DNA of 64,000 bases from Paenibacillus albus (GTDB lineage Bacteria; Bacillota; Bacilli; Paenibacillales; Paenibacillaceae): the NCBI RefSeq assembly GCF_003952225.1, contig NZ_CP034437.1, positions 6,367,001 through 6,431,000 on the forward strand. The letters are read 5' to 3'. The notes under the pieces were generated by a model. It made no database searches. It worked only from the letters and a program-made list of their open reading frames with translations, and had not been told where the DNA came from. Each line of letters opens with the position of its first letter. Within the stretch, counting starts at the first letter, position 1. Made by a program: the position numbers and the translations under genes. This document shows, piece by piece, positions 25,925-35,385 of the stretch.

Positions 25925-26299
25925 CTATTTCCGCCAAAAAGTAGAGCAATCCGCCTTATCCGCAATATTGAAATGAATGATTCTCTCAAGCAGCTCGTAA
26001 TTTACCGGACTTCCCCATTTGATACGGAACAACAGGTCTGTACGATCATAGCCTGCCTGTTCAATATCATCTGCAAAATGAGTCATTCCAGCCCGTTCAG
26101 GAGCGACCGCCATATGCTGCTTCGAGACACTAAAGCCAATAATGTAAGTATCGTGATCAGTAAACATCGGCTGTTTCCATGCAATGATGGGCACTAAGCG
26201 TGGGAATTTCTGAGCGATCCAACCGAGCACTTCTTCCGTACGAGCCCGGTGCAGCGGGTCTTTGACGCCTGCCAAGTAATCTGCAAAAACATCCATCAT
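25925..26299 (-). CDS. YdhG/DUF1801-type iron-chaperone-like protein
   Basis: A 124-aa protein of the DUF1801 (YdhG/Fra-like) family. Cues are the N-terminal YLAGVKDPLHRARTEEVL helix, the IIAWKQPMF strand (family hallmark), the GFSVSKQHMAVAPE strand, and a C-terminal helix ending in TFWRK. B. subtilis YdhG (Fra) delivers iron to IscU-type scaffolds; that role is inferred here from the family. AGGAGG sits 3-4 nt before the paired ATG at 26299. Confidence 0.8.
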   Translation of the reverse strand: MMDVFADYLAGVKDPLHRARTEEVLGWIAQKFPRLVPIIAWKQPMFTDHDTYIIGFSVSKQHMAVAPERAGMTHFADDIEQAGYDRTDLLFRIKWGSPVNYELLERIIHFNIADKADCSTFWRK

Positions 26300-26389
26300 G
26301 ATTCCTCCTAGATTAAGTCTATGCCTCAATACTGCCCGTTAATAGTTTAACTCATTCCTCACATAAACGTTGTCCGAGTAATTAAAAAA

Positions 26390-26417
26390 AGGTGAGCAGG
26401 CCTAAGCCTAGCTCACC
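26390..26417 (-). terminator. Terminator after the SLH operon
   Basis: GGTGAGC-AGGCCTAAGCCTA-GCTCACC with TTTTTTT following on the minus strand, directly after the SLH gene stop. Confidence 0.9.
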
Positions 26418-26424
26418 CTTATGA

Positions 26425-28128
26425 TTAGTCACCTTGAATAACAATTCCCGCTACGTTCCCGTCTGTCACTTCCAGCTCTGCAGTAGCCTTAGGGTTGTTC
26501 GTGTCCCCGACAACAATGGTGTAAGTGCCCGGCGCGATATCGTTCAGCTTGAAGCCGCCGCTTGCATCCGTAGCCGGCCAATAACCGCCCGTATTGCTAT
26601 CCGTTACTAGCGAGATGCGGGCACCTGCTATTGGATTGCCTTCCGCATCAATTGCCTTTCCGGTCACCGTAAAGGTCGGCACTGCGAGGTGCAGCACAAT
26701 CTGCTTTACATTCCCGCCATTGACCGTAATCGTTCCCGGCGTTTGCAGCACATAACCTGCGTAATGGAATTTGATTTCGTACTTGCCATTCGGAATGCCC
26801 GCAAAGGAGTAGATGCCGGCATCTCCGTTATTGCGTGCGGTCGGATAATCCTTGCTCGCACCCCTCAGATAGAGCCCCGTATTAACGGCATTGCCATCTA
26901 CATCCGTCACTTTAACGGTAACCGAGTACCCTTGACCGTCATCCGCTGGCTGCTCGCCAGCTTCATTACCGTTAGCTCCCGCATCTGCGTCACTATCGCC
27001 AAGCTCGACGATCTCTTCCGTATCATCCGATTTGTTGTCGTCGCCGTACTGGTAAGCACGCCATAGCATAGACGCCGCCTGCGCGCGGGTCACGGGCTGC
27101 TGCGGCCGGAAGGTCTCATCCGGGAAGCCTGAGGCTATGCCCGACTCGACTGCAATCGCTACATAGTTCCGTGCATACTTAGATATGCCGGTAAAATCCT
27201 TGAACATCGCCTGAAGCATGCTTTGGTCAGGCAGATGCGTCTTGTCGTAGCCCTTCAGCTTCACTAGCGCAACAGCGATGTCTTCCCGGATCGCAGGGGA
27301 GTCCGGCTTGAAGATCAGCTTGCCGTTCGTGAGCTTATAGCCGTTCAGATACGTCTTGGACGCTTCAACAAAAGGCGTTTCCCAATCGGTCGGCTGAAGA
27401 TCGGCAAAGGTCGATTTCGTTACCTTCTTCGCTTTCGCGCCTGAGGCCAGCATCATAATTTTTGCAAACTCTGCACGTGTTACAACTTTGTTCGGTCTAA
27501 ACTTCCCATCCGGATAGCCGCCGATTACACCACGGTCTGCTAAGTCCTTTATCGCGGTCAGCGCCCAGTAGTTATCAGCCACATCGCTGAATGGGGATCT
27601 TGCCTGCTTGTCAGGCTCCGGATCGAGCTCACTGCCGTAATCAAGGGGATTTCCTCCGTTGCTCGGCTGAGTTGTTGAAGAACCGGAAACGCTGTTATTT
27701 ACCGTTACGCCTGATTCTACTTCCCAAGTATACTCGGAGCTGATAGATGGCGGAACAAGTTGATAGTGCACGCCTTTAACCATCTGGCTGAGATCGTTTA
27801 CTTGAAACTCAAAGCCCGCATCGGCATTATCTCCGAATCCGCCAATAATTGTAGCAGCAACATCCGGATAACCATCGGCTCGCAATACAAAATTTTTTCC
27901 CGCTTTATCGATAAACACCATATCTTCGCCATTAATGCGCTCTCTCGTAGTAACAATGAAGTCAAAGGATATCCCTTGAATAGCCTTAATGATTGCGGGA
28001 TCTCCCTGCCATAATGCCCTGTAAATATGAACACTGCGAAGCTGGCTTTCTTGCGCGGAAACGGAATAGGCCGGTATGAACATTGCGATACATACCATTA
28101 GCAGCAATAGCTTAGATATTCTCTTCAT
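26425..28128 (-). CDS. SLH-domain surface protein with carboxypeptidase-regulatory-like repeats
   Basis: A 567-aa exported protein. The signal peptide ends at VSA-QES. An unassigned domain (about 28-165) precedes three SLH motifs (about 175-365; landmarks GGYPDGKFRPNKVVTRAEFA and GFPDETFRPQQPVTRAQAA) that bind pyruvylated cell-wall polymer. An acidic linker follows, then two beta-sandwich modules of the CarboxypepD_reg type (VTVKVTDVDGNAV and VTGKAIDAEGNPIAGARI). It is the second gene of a two-gene operon, starting 3 nt after its paralogue. Placing SLH motifs in mid-protein, with Ig-like modules after them, suggests a wall-anchored adhesive or structural role. Confidence 0.88.
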   Translation of the reverse strand: MKRISKLLLLMVCIAMFIPAYSVSAQESQLRSVHIYRALWQGDPAIIKAIQGISFDFIVTTRERINGEDMVFIDKAGKNFVLRADGYPDVAATIIGGFGDNADAGFEFQVNDLSQMVKGVHYQLVPPSISSEYTWEVESGVTVNNSVSGSSTTQPSNGGNPLDYGSELDPEPDKQARSPFSDVADNYWALTAIKDLADRGVIGGYPDGKFRPNKVVTRAEFAKIMMLASGAKAKKVTKSTFADLQPTDWETPFVEASKTYLNGYKLTNGKLIFKPDSPAIREDIAVALVKLKGYDKTHLPDQSMLQAMFKDFTGISKYARNYVAIAVESGIASGFPDETFRPQQPVTRAQAASMLWRAYQYGDDNKSDDTEEIVELGDSDADAGANGNEAGEQPADDGQGYSVTVKVTDVDGNAVNTGLYLRGASKDYPTARNNGDAGIYSFAGIPNGKYEIKFHYAGYVLQTPGTITVNGGNVKQIVLHLAVPTFTVTGKAIDAEGNPIAGARISLVTDSNTGGYWPATDASGGFKLNDIAPGTYTIVVGDTNNPKATAELEVTDGNVAGIVIQGD

Positions 28129-28131
28129 CTG

Positions 28132-29316
28132 TTATTCCGTAAACTCGACGACTTCTTCGCCATCGCCAGTCTCGGCGGGTTCTGAATCGTCGCTATTATC
28201 TTCCTTGTTCTCGTCGCCATACTGGTAAGCACGCCATAGCATCGACGCGGCTTGCGCGCGAGTCACTGCCTGCTGTGCGCGGAACGTCTCATCCGGGAAG
28301 CCCGATACGAGGTTATTCTCAACTGCCAATGCGACATAATCCTTGGCATAGGACGAGATCGAATTGTAATCCTTAAACATCGCTTGAATGATCGTACGGT
28401 CCGGCAGCTTCGTCTTGTTGTAGCCCTTCAGCTTCACGATGGCAACCGCCACATCCTCGCGAGTTGCCGGTGCATCCGGCTTGAACACAAGCTTGCCGTT
28501 AGTCAGCTTGTAAGCGTTCAAGTATGGCTTAGCTGCTTCTACGAACGGCGCTTCCCAGTCCGTCGCCTTGATGTCGGAGAACGTGGACTTGTCTACTTTA
28601 ACTGGGTTAAGTCCAGCGGCCAGCACCATAATCTTCGCAAACTCAGCGCGCGTTACAACTCTCTCTGGACGGAATTTCCCATCTGGGTAGCCCGCAATGA
28701 CATTGCGAGTCACCAAGTCCTGAATCGCGCTGAACGCCCAATATTTATTCGTAATATCCGTGAAAGGAGATTCGCCGACAGTATCGTAGTTCGGATCGAT
28801 ATCGCTGCCATAGCTGTTCGGATCAGTTGACTTCACAGGATCCGGCTCAGTCGGCTGTGTGCCTTCATCGCCAGCGACAGTTACAGTCGTCTCGTTATAA
28901 GCAAGCGGATGACGATTGTTATCGTAAAGAATTGTAAGGGCATAATAGGTACCCCCGCTTGGAAGACCGCTGTTATAGCCAGTTTCGGAATACAGCTCCG
29001 GCCGGCCTACGAACTCTTCCACGCCGAGCTCACTTACGGCAAATGGAGCATTGGAAGACTGAACCGTAATATGCGTGAAGGCTTGAGCCTGCTCCGGCAG
29101 CTGCGAACGGGTAATGACCGTCTTAAATCCTTTAACGCCTGCAATATGCTTCACGCCAGCCGTCAATTCAACTGCAGCAACTGCTGTCGATTGCTCCGCC
29201 TGCTGCGTCCCCGTCTCTTCTGCATGGGCATAATCCTTCAGGCCCCCGGTAGCAAATACAAAGATCAAGGCAGCGCAAACCATAGACTTTACCCATCTGT
29301 TTCTTACTCGATTCAT
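28132..29316 (-). CDS. SLH-domain surface protein
   Basis: A 394-aa exported protein. The signal peptide runs to YAHAEE, a short beta-rich domain covers about 45-155, and three SLH motifs cover about 180-370 (GYPDGKFRPERVVTRAEFA, then GFPDETFRAQQAVTRAQAA). It ends in an acidic tail. Its SLH block is highly similar to that of the next gene, which lacks the same N-terminal domain, so the pair arose by duplication and domain change. The GAAGGGG site precedes ATG 29316. It is probably a wall-anchored partner of its neighbour. Confidence 0.88.
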   Translation of the reverse strand: MNRVRNRWVKSMVCAALIFVFATGGLKDYAHAEETGTQQAEQSTAVAAVELTAGVKHIAGVKGFKTVITRSQLPEQAQAFTHITVQSSNAPFAVSELGVEEFVGRPELYSETGYNSGLPSGGTYYALTILYDNNRHPLAYNETTVTVAGDEGTQPTEPDPVKSTDPNSYGSDIDPNYDTVGESPFTDITNKYWAFSAIQDLVTRNVIAGYPDGKFRPERVVTRAEFAKIMVLAAGLNPVKVDKSTFSDIKATDWEAPFVEAAKPYLNAYKLTNGKLVFKPDAPATREDVAVAIVKLKGYNKTKLPDRTIIQAMFKDYNSISSYAKDYVALAVENNLVSGFPDETFRAQQAVTRAQAASMLWRAYQYGDENKEDNSDDSEPAETGDGEEVVEFTE

Positions 29317-29446
29317 TACTTTTTCCCCTTCCTATTGGCAATGCAACCATCTATTAGGTTATAACATATCTACTAGTTATTTAGTAGGGTAGATAGGATA
29401 TTTCGCCTAGTTTTCCGCGGGGAACAGCCCTTGTTCGACAACAAAT

Positions 29447-29476
29447 ACAAAAAACCGCCCCAAACCAGGGACGGTT
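29447..29476 (-). terminator. Terminator of the APH-like gene
   Basis: AACCG.CCC...GGG.CGGTT with TTTTTTG following on the minus strand, just downstream of the gene ending at 29492. Confidence 0.8.
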
Positions 29477-29491
29477 CCCAACATCATACAG

Positions 29492-30412
29492 CTATTGGCC
29501 AGCTAATAACGATTCTGCGAAAGCGACAATCTTCAGCAATCTCGGAAGTTCCTCCGGAGGCGCCCCATCTTCCACCATCCAGCACTCTCCCATCGCTGTC
29601 TCCACATAGAGACATTTTCGCAAAATATCGTTTGGAATATGAAGCTTCTCTTCTACGCTGCCTATGATCTTGTTTATCTTCTGATAGACCTCCGGCGTGA
29701 TTTCATCACCGAACTCATTGAGTATAAACCGTGGTACATCAAACACAGGATCGCCAATGACGCCCTTTGGATCAATAATGACATACTTCCCATCATCGCC
29801 TAGCAGAATATTATCATGATGAAAGTCGCCATGCAGCAGCATCTGCTTCGGATAGGAGGCCGCAACGGATAAGCAGATCTCTTCTGCTTTTTTCATATGT
29901 AGGTACAAGTCTCTGCAATCTTCCCGCGTGCTCATGTATGCAGTTATTTTGTTAACCCACTCTGTATAAGTCGGATAGATCTCCGTCTCGGCTGGTGCAA
30001 TATGCAAATCATTAAATAGCGAAGCAAATACAGACAAGCGCTGCTCAAGCGAGCTCTCATTCCTTAAAGGAATCCCCGGCTGTATGCACTCTTCAAGAAT
30101 GATACCGTTTTCAATATCAGCATCAAAAACTTTGCCGAAACGTCTGCCATTATACGCTCGCAATGTGCTGAATTCCGTTTGGATGACGCCGAGTGAAAGC
30201 TTGCCTAGCTTGAGAACGACGCTGCCGAAGCTCTTTGAATGGCATTTGAATACAAGCTTCGCTGAATAGGACGGGACAAGCTGGAACGACGTTAATGCCC
30301 ACTTTTCCGCATAAAACTCAATATCATTCAGGACCTTCTCATAGAAATCGGCGCCAAATGTTTCCTTGATGGTGTCGATTTCATTCTGGCTAAACTCATA
30401 ACGCTTGTTCAT
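29492..30412 (-). CDS. APH-family phosphotransferase (aminoglycoside/hydroxyurea kinase-like)
   Basis: A 306-aa protein. The catalytic loop is LLHGDFHHDNILL and the metal motif YVIIDPKGVIGDP is the IDPKG variant typical of StrB/APH(6)-like and hydroxyurea kinases (PF04655). The N-lobe shows LVFKCHSKSFGSVVLKLG. It is a lone gene with its own terminator, divergent from NfeD. It may act on an antibiotic or on an endogenous metabolite; resistance cannot be concluded from sequence. It is not closely similar to the other APH-fold gene at 664. Confidence 0.82.
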   Translation of the reverse strand: MNKRYEFSQNEIDTIKETFGADFYEKVLNDIEFYAEKWALTSFQLVPSYSAKLVFKCHSKSFGSVVLKLGKLSLGVIQTEFSTLRAYNGRRFGKVFDADIENGIILEECIQPGIPLRNESSLEQRLSVFASLFNDLHIAPAETEIYPTYTEWVNKITAYMSTREDCRDLYLHMKKAEEICLSVAASYPKQMLLHGDFHHDNILLGDDGKYVIIDPKGVIGDPVFDVPRFILNEFGDEITPEVYQKINKIIGSVEEKLHIPNDILRKCLYVETAMGECWMVEDGAPPEELPRLLKIVAFAESLLAGQ

Positions 30413-30493
30413 CCTCGTTCTCCTCCCGGACGGTTCTGTTCTGCCGATTCAAACATAGCATAGAAATGGACGCTTCATGAAGGGGGGACTTGC

Positions 30494-30919
30494 TTGTACG
30501 CAATCGTTTGGCTCATCCTGGCTGCAGCGCTTGTGCTGGTTGAGCTGTTTACGGGAACGTTTTATTTTCTGCTGATGGCCGCCGCTTCCATTCTTACTAT
30601 CATAACCGCTGTGACCGGATTACCGCTATTGGTTCAATGCTTTACGTTTGTATTCGCGCTTGCTCTCCTGTATATGTTCTTGCTGCCTATTCTTCGGAAG
30701 GTCGTTCCATCCAGCTCTCGGACGTTAATGCGGCAAGGCTCCGACTATCTGGTCGGACAAGAAGCGTTCGTCATTCAGACGATCACGCCTGATGAGGCAG
30801 GGTTAGTGAAGGTGCATGGGGAGATTTGGTCTGCGGTGTCTGGCGAGAAGCTGGATGAGGGCACGAAAGTAAGCATTGTAGAGGTGCGTGTAACGAAATT
30901 ATTCGTGACAAAGGAGTAG
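30494..30919 (+). CDS. NfeD-like membrane protein
   Basis: A 141-aa protein. Three hydrophobic segments (about 3-25, 27-45 and 48-68) are followed by a C-terminal OB-fold (VGQEAFVIQTITPDEAGLVKVHGEIW), the standard short NfeD layout. It starts at TTG 30494 behind AGGGGGG. NfeD partners of SPFH proteins influence membrane microdomains. The stomatin-like gene follows after 7 nt, forming the classic two-gene operon. Confidence 0.9.
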   Translation: MYAIVWLILAAALVLVELFTGTFYFLLMAAASILTIITAVTGLPLLVQCFTFVFALALLYMFLLPILRKVVPSSSRTLMRQGSDYLVGQEAFVIQTITPDEAGLVKVHGEIWSAVSGEKLDEGTKVSIVEVRVTKLFVTKE

Positions 30920-30926
30920 ATGCAGA

Positions 30927-31862
30927 TTGGTTGGCATGATTGTCTTAATCGTTATCCTTGCCGTGGTTGCAGCTATTGTCATTAAAGGCATTCGTATCAT
31001 TCCGCAGCAGACCGTTGCGATCGTGGAGAGGCTCGGCAAATACAATAAGACGCTCAATGCCGGAGTGAACATCATCATTCCTATTATCGACAAAATCCGG
31101 CTGCGTCACGATCTTCGCATTCATCAGGAAACCGTGCCCTCCCAATCGGTCATCACGAAGGACAACGTTGCGATCGGCGTAGAGCTTGCGACGTTCTTCA
31201 GCGTTGTCGATCCTAAGCTCGCGACCTACGGCATTGCGAACTATGTAGGCGGCATACATAACATTGTGGCATCTGCGCTGCGGGCGACCATTGGCAAAAT
31301 GGAGCTGGACGAAATTCTCTCCAACCGCGAGCGTATCCAGACGGACCTCCGAATGGTGCTCGATCAGGCATCGGAGAATTGGGGCGTCCGCATCGAACGT
31401 GTCGAGGTGCTGCAGCTAGCCATCCCATCGGATATCCAGAATTCAATGGAGAAGCAGATGCGGGCGGAGCGCGAGAAACGCGCCATCATCCTGCAGGCAG
31501 AGGGCGAGAAGCAATCGACCGTGCTGCGGGCGGAAGCGCAGCGGCAAGCTGTCGTGCTCGCGGCCGAAGCCGAGAAGCAGCGGCAAATTCTCGATGCGGA
31601 AGCGAAGCAGAAGGCGCAGGAGCTTGAAGCGCGAGGCAAAGCGGAAGCGATCAAGCATGTCGCCGATGCAGAGCGAGCGAGAATCGAAGCCATCAAGCTG
31701 GCAGGTTTGGATGCGCAGATACTCGCTTATAAGTCGTTCGAGGCGCTGGGGCAAATGGCGGAAGGCCGCGCAACGACGATCTTCATCCCGACGGATGCGG
31801 TGAATGCGCTGGGCTCTGCAGGGATGATCGGCAAAATCTTCGATATTACGAATCCGAAATAG
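30927..31862 (+). CDS. SPFH/Band 7 stomatin-like protein (QmcA type)
   Basis: A 311-aa protein. One N-terminal membrane anchor (MIVLIVILAVVAAIVI) precedes the Band 7 domain (about 20-190; PQQTVAIVERLGKYNKTL). A long Ala/Glu/Lys/Arg coiled coil (about 170-260) and a conserved tail with TTIFIPTDAVNALG follow. It assembles into ring-like membrane scaffolds with NfeD. TTG 30927 is preferred because GGAG lies about 10 nt upstream; ATG 30936 is the alternative. Confidence 0.92.
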   Translation: MVGMIVLIVILAVVAAIVIKGIRIIPQQTVAIVERLGKYNKTLNAGVNIIIPIIDKIRLRHDLRIHQETVPSQSVITKDNVAIGVELATFFSVVDPKLATYGIANYVGGIHNIVASALRATIGKMELDEILSNRERIQTDLRMVLDQASENWGVRIERVEVLQLAIPSDIQNSMEKQMRAEREKRAIILQAEGEKQSTVLRAEAQRQAVVLAAEAEKQRQILDAEAKQKAQELEARGKAEAIKHVADAERARIEAIKLAGLDAQILAYKSFEALGQMAEGRATTIFIPTDAVNALGSAGMIGKIFDITNPK

Positions 31863-31897
31863 CGAAGGCCAAGAAGGTGTCTGGCCCCGTTAATCAT

Positions 31898-31938
31898 AAA
31901 AGTGCCGAAGGAGTCCTAGGACCTCTTCGGCACTTTTG
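31898..31938. terminator. Bidirectional terminator
   Basis: AAAAGTGCCGAAG(G)AG-TCCTAGGA-CT(C)TTCGGCACTTTT: a nearly perfect stem of more than 15 bp flanked by A and T runs between convergent genes. Confidence 0.95.
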
Positions 31939-31957
31939 TTATTGTGATGGGTGACGC

Positions 31958-32605
31958 TTATACGATCGTTTTCAATTCAAGCAGATCATCAATGACGATA
32001 TCCGCCTTCGCAAGCTCCTCTTCCACAGAGAAGTCGAATCGGCAGCCGATTGCAGTAAAGCCATTTCGTCTCGCGGCATTGATATCGATAATTCTGTCGC
32101 CAACTACAGCCGCATGTTCAAGCCGGTACTCCCACTTCATACGGCTAACCAAATCCGCTTTATCATCGGATTCGATCTGTTCGATGCTGAACGTCTCCTC
32201 CAGCCATTGATCCAGCTTATAATAGCTCACGATAGCATTCAAATAATGAGCCGCCCCGTTGCTAGCGATGAAGATCGAGCAGCCTGCTTGCTTCAAATAA
32301 TCAAGCACCTCACAGGCATGCGGATACAGAGCGCCCCTGCCCTGTTGAATATATTTGATCAGCATCTCGTGAAAGATGCTATTGGCAAGCTGCCTAACCG
32401 TATCCGAATGATTGGGAAGCAGTGTCTCCCATACAACTTGCAGAGGAACCCCCATGATCTCACGATAAGTTTGTATCGGCGTCTGCCCCGACCATTCATC
32501 GATAAGCCTTAAGTGACTGAAAGTATCTTCGAGTGCCGGCTCTAGTATCTCATTCGTCTGAAAAAGAGTCCCATCCATATCAAAAATAATTGCTTCGTAC
32601 TTCAT
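31958..32605 (-). CDS. HAD-superfamily phosphatase (PGP-like)
   Basis: A 215-aa HAD hydrolase. Motif I is FDMDGTLFQT, motif II is FIASNGA, the motif III lysine is in SDDKADL, and motif IV is VVGDRIIDINAA. A helical C1 cap (about 18-90) indicates a small-molecule phosphatase like phosphoglycolate phosphatase. The cytosolic substrate is unknown. ATG 32605 puts motif I right at the N-terminus, as usual. Its upstream region shares a promoter-like element with the NagK-like operon at 51245, so coordinated control, perhaps of sugar-phosphate metabolism, is possible. Confidence 0.88.
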   Translation of the reverse strand: MKYEAIIFDMDGTLFQTNEILEPALEDTFSHLRLIDEWSGQTPIQTYREIMGVPLQVVWETLLPNHSDTVRQLANSIFHEMLIKYIQQGRGALYPHACEVLDYLKQAGCSIFIASNGAAHYLNAIVSYYKLDQWLEETFSIEQIESDDKADLVSRMKWEYRLEHAAVVGDRIIDINAARRNGFTAIGCRFDFSVEEELAKADIVIDDLLELKTIV

Positions 32606-32658
32606 CACCCGAACATCCCCGCTCCACTCATCATTTCTCAACTGAAAACCATATCAGT

Positions 32659-32742
32659 TCAGTTTAGAATAGGATGAACCCAAACGATACCTCGTGTAAA
32701 CAGCAATTCCTATCATTATTTGTGCATCTGCACGCATGAATC
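32659..32742 (-). promoter_or_regulatory. Promoter/operator-like element shared with the NagK-like operon
   Basis: Read on the plus strand, the blocks TCAGTTTAGAATAGGATGA, CGATAC and GCAATTCCTATC, then a GCATCTGC block, recur in the same order and spacing at 51245-51323. On the minus strand the first block reads TCATCCTATTCTAAACTGA and could hold a -10 region for the HAD gene. The distal GATAGGAATTGC block would be an activator site. Confidence 0.55.
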
Positions 32743-32863
32743 AATCATTTCTTGCTAAAGCTATCCGCAATTGGTTTGTGCTTTGTTATTTCTATTTAAG
32801 ATGAGCAATCTGTTGTATACTTTCTGATAGCTTTACATCCTTGAAAAGGATTGAGGAGGAAGC

Positions 32864-33601
32864 ATGATGTACAAGCTGATGATCGTGGATGACGAAGTTG
32901 AAATTCGCACCGGTTTGAGAAATTATTTTCCATGGAATGAGATTGGCTACGAGGTTGTATGCGAAGCGGAGAATGGCCGTCAGGCGCTCGAATTGCTGAA
33001 GCAGCACCAGGTTGACGTCATTCTAAGCGACATTATGATGCCGATCATGACAGGCCTTGAGCTTGCCAAGGAACTGCATGAGAATGAATCGCCGATCAAG
33101 CTGGTTTTTCTAAGCGGATACACCGACTTTGAATATGCCAAGCAAGCCATGGTGTACAGTGTGAAGAATTACCTCGTGAAACCAACCGTCTATAAAGAGC
33201 TTGTTGAAGTGTTCCAAGGCTTGAAGATGGAGCTCGATAAAGAACGGAGCAAAGCCGAGCCGCGTACCGAGGATGAAGACCCGAAGCAGGAAAACCGTTA
33301 TATTGCTGCCATAAAAAAGTATATCGATGAGAACTTCACTAACGTCACACTTGAAAGCGCATCCACTCATGTTCACTTGAATCATTCCTATACAAGCAAG
33401 CTGTTCAAGCAGAAGACCGGCATCACGTTCATGGACTACGTCATTCAGGTCAAAATGCAAAAGGCTGCCGAGCTGCTGGCTGATCCAGCCTATAAAACCT
33501 ACGAGATCAGTGAATTGCTCGGCTATACGAATCCGCATAATTTCACTCGCTCGTTCAAGCGGATTTATGGTAAGAGTCCTCGGGATTACCGCAATGGTTA
33601 A
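32864..33601 (+). CDS. YesN-type response regulator (short form, REC + AraC HTH)
   Basis: A 245-aa regulator: receiver domain at 1-120 (MIVDDE, phospho-acceptor D56 in LSDIMMP, K in LVKPTV), a short linker, then an AraC helix-turn-helix (about 145-245; NPHNFTRSFKRIYGKSPRDYR). It lacks the long middle region of the other two YesN proteins in the window. AGGAGG precedes the ATG pair at 32864/32867. The kinase gene overlaps its stop by 8 nt. Targets are unknown; the next gene is the giant SLH protein. Confidence 0.92.
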   Translation: MMYKLMIVDDEVEIRTGLRNYFPWNEIGYEVVCEAENGRQALELLKQHQVDVILSDIMMPIMTGLELAKELHENESPIKLVFLSGYTDFEYAKQAMVYSVKNYLVKPTVYKELVEVFQGLKMELDKERSKAEPRTEDEDPKQENRYIAAIKKYIDENFTNVTLESASTHVHLNHSYTSKLFKQKTGITFMDYVIQVKMQKAAELLADPAYKTYEISELLGYTNPHNFTRSFKRIYGKSPRDYRNG

Positions 33602-35369
33602 AAGGATCAAAACCGCTCATCGCTCCATACTGAGCCACCTGTTCACCCTGCTCGTTCCGATGCTTGTTCCGCTGCTCATCCTAGGATCGCTCTCTACGTT
33701 CCTTATTAAGCTCTATATTCAAGATCAGATTGATACCAAGAACGATGCCCTGCTATCCCAGACCAAATCCTACATGGAATTATCCTTCCGCGAGATGGAT
33801 TCACTGAGCGCGAACTTCTCCGCGAATCCGGTACTTAGCGTGACGATGAAGGATATACTCGACACCGGGCAGATTACAGAGAGTAATTTTGACCTGCTTA
33901 AGGTCATCCGCAATTTCGTCGATTCAACTGTTTACGCGAACCCTTTCATCTATTCACTCTATATCTATTTTGACAATGAGGACAAGCGCTTCTTATCCTC
34001 GGTAACTGGCATCAACACCGTGGATAAATTTTATGACTCGAACTGGTACTCGCTCTACGAAGGTCATGACAATGAGCGGGTATGGACGGAGAACCGCATT
34101 CTGCAAAGGCGGAAGTCGGAGCCTGCAACACGAGTCATCTCGATCTATAATCGGCTGCGCGTGGCAAACGGCGGCGGTGTCGTGGTCATGAATATTAAGG
34201 CCGAATATATTGAATCGCTCCTGCGCGAGCTGCCCGCCATTAACAGCCAGAGCATTCTTCTGATGGATAAAAACAAGCATATTATTGCCAAAAACTCGGA
34301 CGTCAATTATATGCATTTATTCAATTTAGGCCTATTTAGCAGCAACGACTCCTTCTCGCGGGATATGAAGATTGACGGCCGCACGTACAAGGTCGATATG
34401 CTGACGTCGGCACGATTCGGTTGGAAGTTCGTCTCCATCGTCCCCAAATCAGCCCTCTACTCGCTTCCTAGCAAGCTTATGCTGTTGACTGGGCTGCTGC
34501 TGATTATTTCTACAATTATAGGTTTGTTCCTGGCTTATTCGTTGTCGAGGAAGAAGTATTTGACGCTGCAGATGGTCAATGCCATTCTGCACGCCGCCGA
34601 ACGCGGAACTCCGCTTCCGAAGGTGGATCAAGGCCGGAAAAATGATACGTACGGCTATATTACCGAGAATTTAGTGAAGAAGTTTGTTGAGAACGAGTTT
34701 CTCACCATTCAGCTGTCCGAGCGTAAATATAAGCTGCAGGTTATGGAGTATATTGCGCTTCATGCCCAGCTTAATCCGCATTTTCTGTACAATACACTCG
34801 AGACGATCTACTGGAAGGTAGCAAGCTACACGGGCAAGCCGAATGAAGCCAATGAAATGATCGAGAATCTCTCCGGGGTTTTGAGATACTCCCTGGACAG
34901 CTCGGCTCACTTCGTACCGCTGCAGCAGGAGATCAAGTACACGCTGCGTTATGTGGACATTCAACATATTCGGTACAAAGAGAAATTCGACGTGGTTTGG
35001 CGAATCGACGAGGATGCCGCATGCTGCGAGGTGATGAAGCTTATTTTGCAGCCGCTAATTGAGAATAGCATTTATCACGGCATTCGGATGAAGCAGGACA
35101 AGAGCATCATTCGCATCAAAGCAGAATTGATCGGAGAAGAGCATATGCGGCTGACCGTAACGGACACAGGGGCCGGAATGGACAAGGCTCGGCGCCTTGA
35201 AGTGCTGTCCAAGCTGAATTCCGATATCGAAGGCGGTCAGCATATTGGACTGCAAAACACGCATAAGCGGCTCAACATTACGTATGGCGAGCGTTACAGC
35301 ATTCGGATTCTGAGCAAGAAGAATTGGGGCACCGCAATCAGCCTGACATTTCCATCTCGCAGCCAATAA
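33594..35369 (+). CDS. YesM-type sensor histidine kinase
   Basis: About 591 aa. The first span (LFTLLVPMLVPLLILGSL) is followed by an extracellular sensor of about 240 residues (dCache-like) and a second span (MLLLTGLLLIISTIIGLFLAYSL). The His_kinase domain contains NPHFLYNTLETI, and the HATPase contains IIENSIYHGIRM and DTGAGM. ATG 33594 overlaps the regulator stop (ATGGTTAA), so the pair is coupled. Regulator-before-kinase order is the reverse of the other two systems here. Confidence 0.92.
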   Translation: MVKRIKTAHRSILSHLFTLLVPMLVPLLILGSLSTFLIKLYIQDQIDTKNDALLSQTKSYMELSFREMDSLSANFSANPVLSVTMKDILDTGQITESNFDLLKVIRNFVDSTVYANPFIYSLYIYFDNEDKRFLSSVTGINTVDKFYDSNWYSLYEGHDNERVWTENRILQRRKSEPATRVISIYNRLRVANGGGVVVMNIKAEYIESLLRELPAINSQSILLMDKNKHIIAKNSDVNYMHLFNLGLFSSNDSFSRDMKIDGRTYKVDMLTSARFGWKFVSIVPKSALYSLPSKLMLLTGLLLIISTIIGLFLAYSLSRKKYLTLQMVNAILHAAERGTPLPKVDQGRKNDTYGYITENLVKKFVENEFLTIQLSERKYKLQVMEYIALHAQLNPHFLYNTLETIYWKVASYTGKPNEANEMIENLSGVLRYSLDSSAHFVPLQQEIKYTLRYVDIQHIRYKEKFDVVWRIDEDAACCEVMKLILQPLIENSIYHGIRMKQDKSIIRIKAELIGEEHMRLTVTDTGAGMDKARRLEVLSKLNSDIEGGQHIGLQNTHKRLNITYGERYSIRILSKKNWGTAISLTFPSRSQ

Positions 35370-35385
35370 GCCTATGATTCGAGCA

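Noticed and set aside
28252..28830. 192-codon open frame on the plus strand
   Set aside because: It is antisense to the SLH coding sequence and lacks a ribosome site or known motifs.
29317..29446. Operator in the CTACTA/TAGTAG inverted repeat near 29370
   Set aside because: The repeat is only 6 bp in AT-rich DNA and has no second copy; too weak to call.
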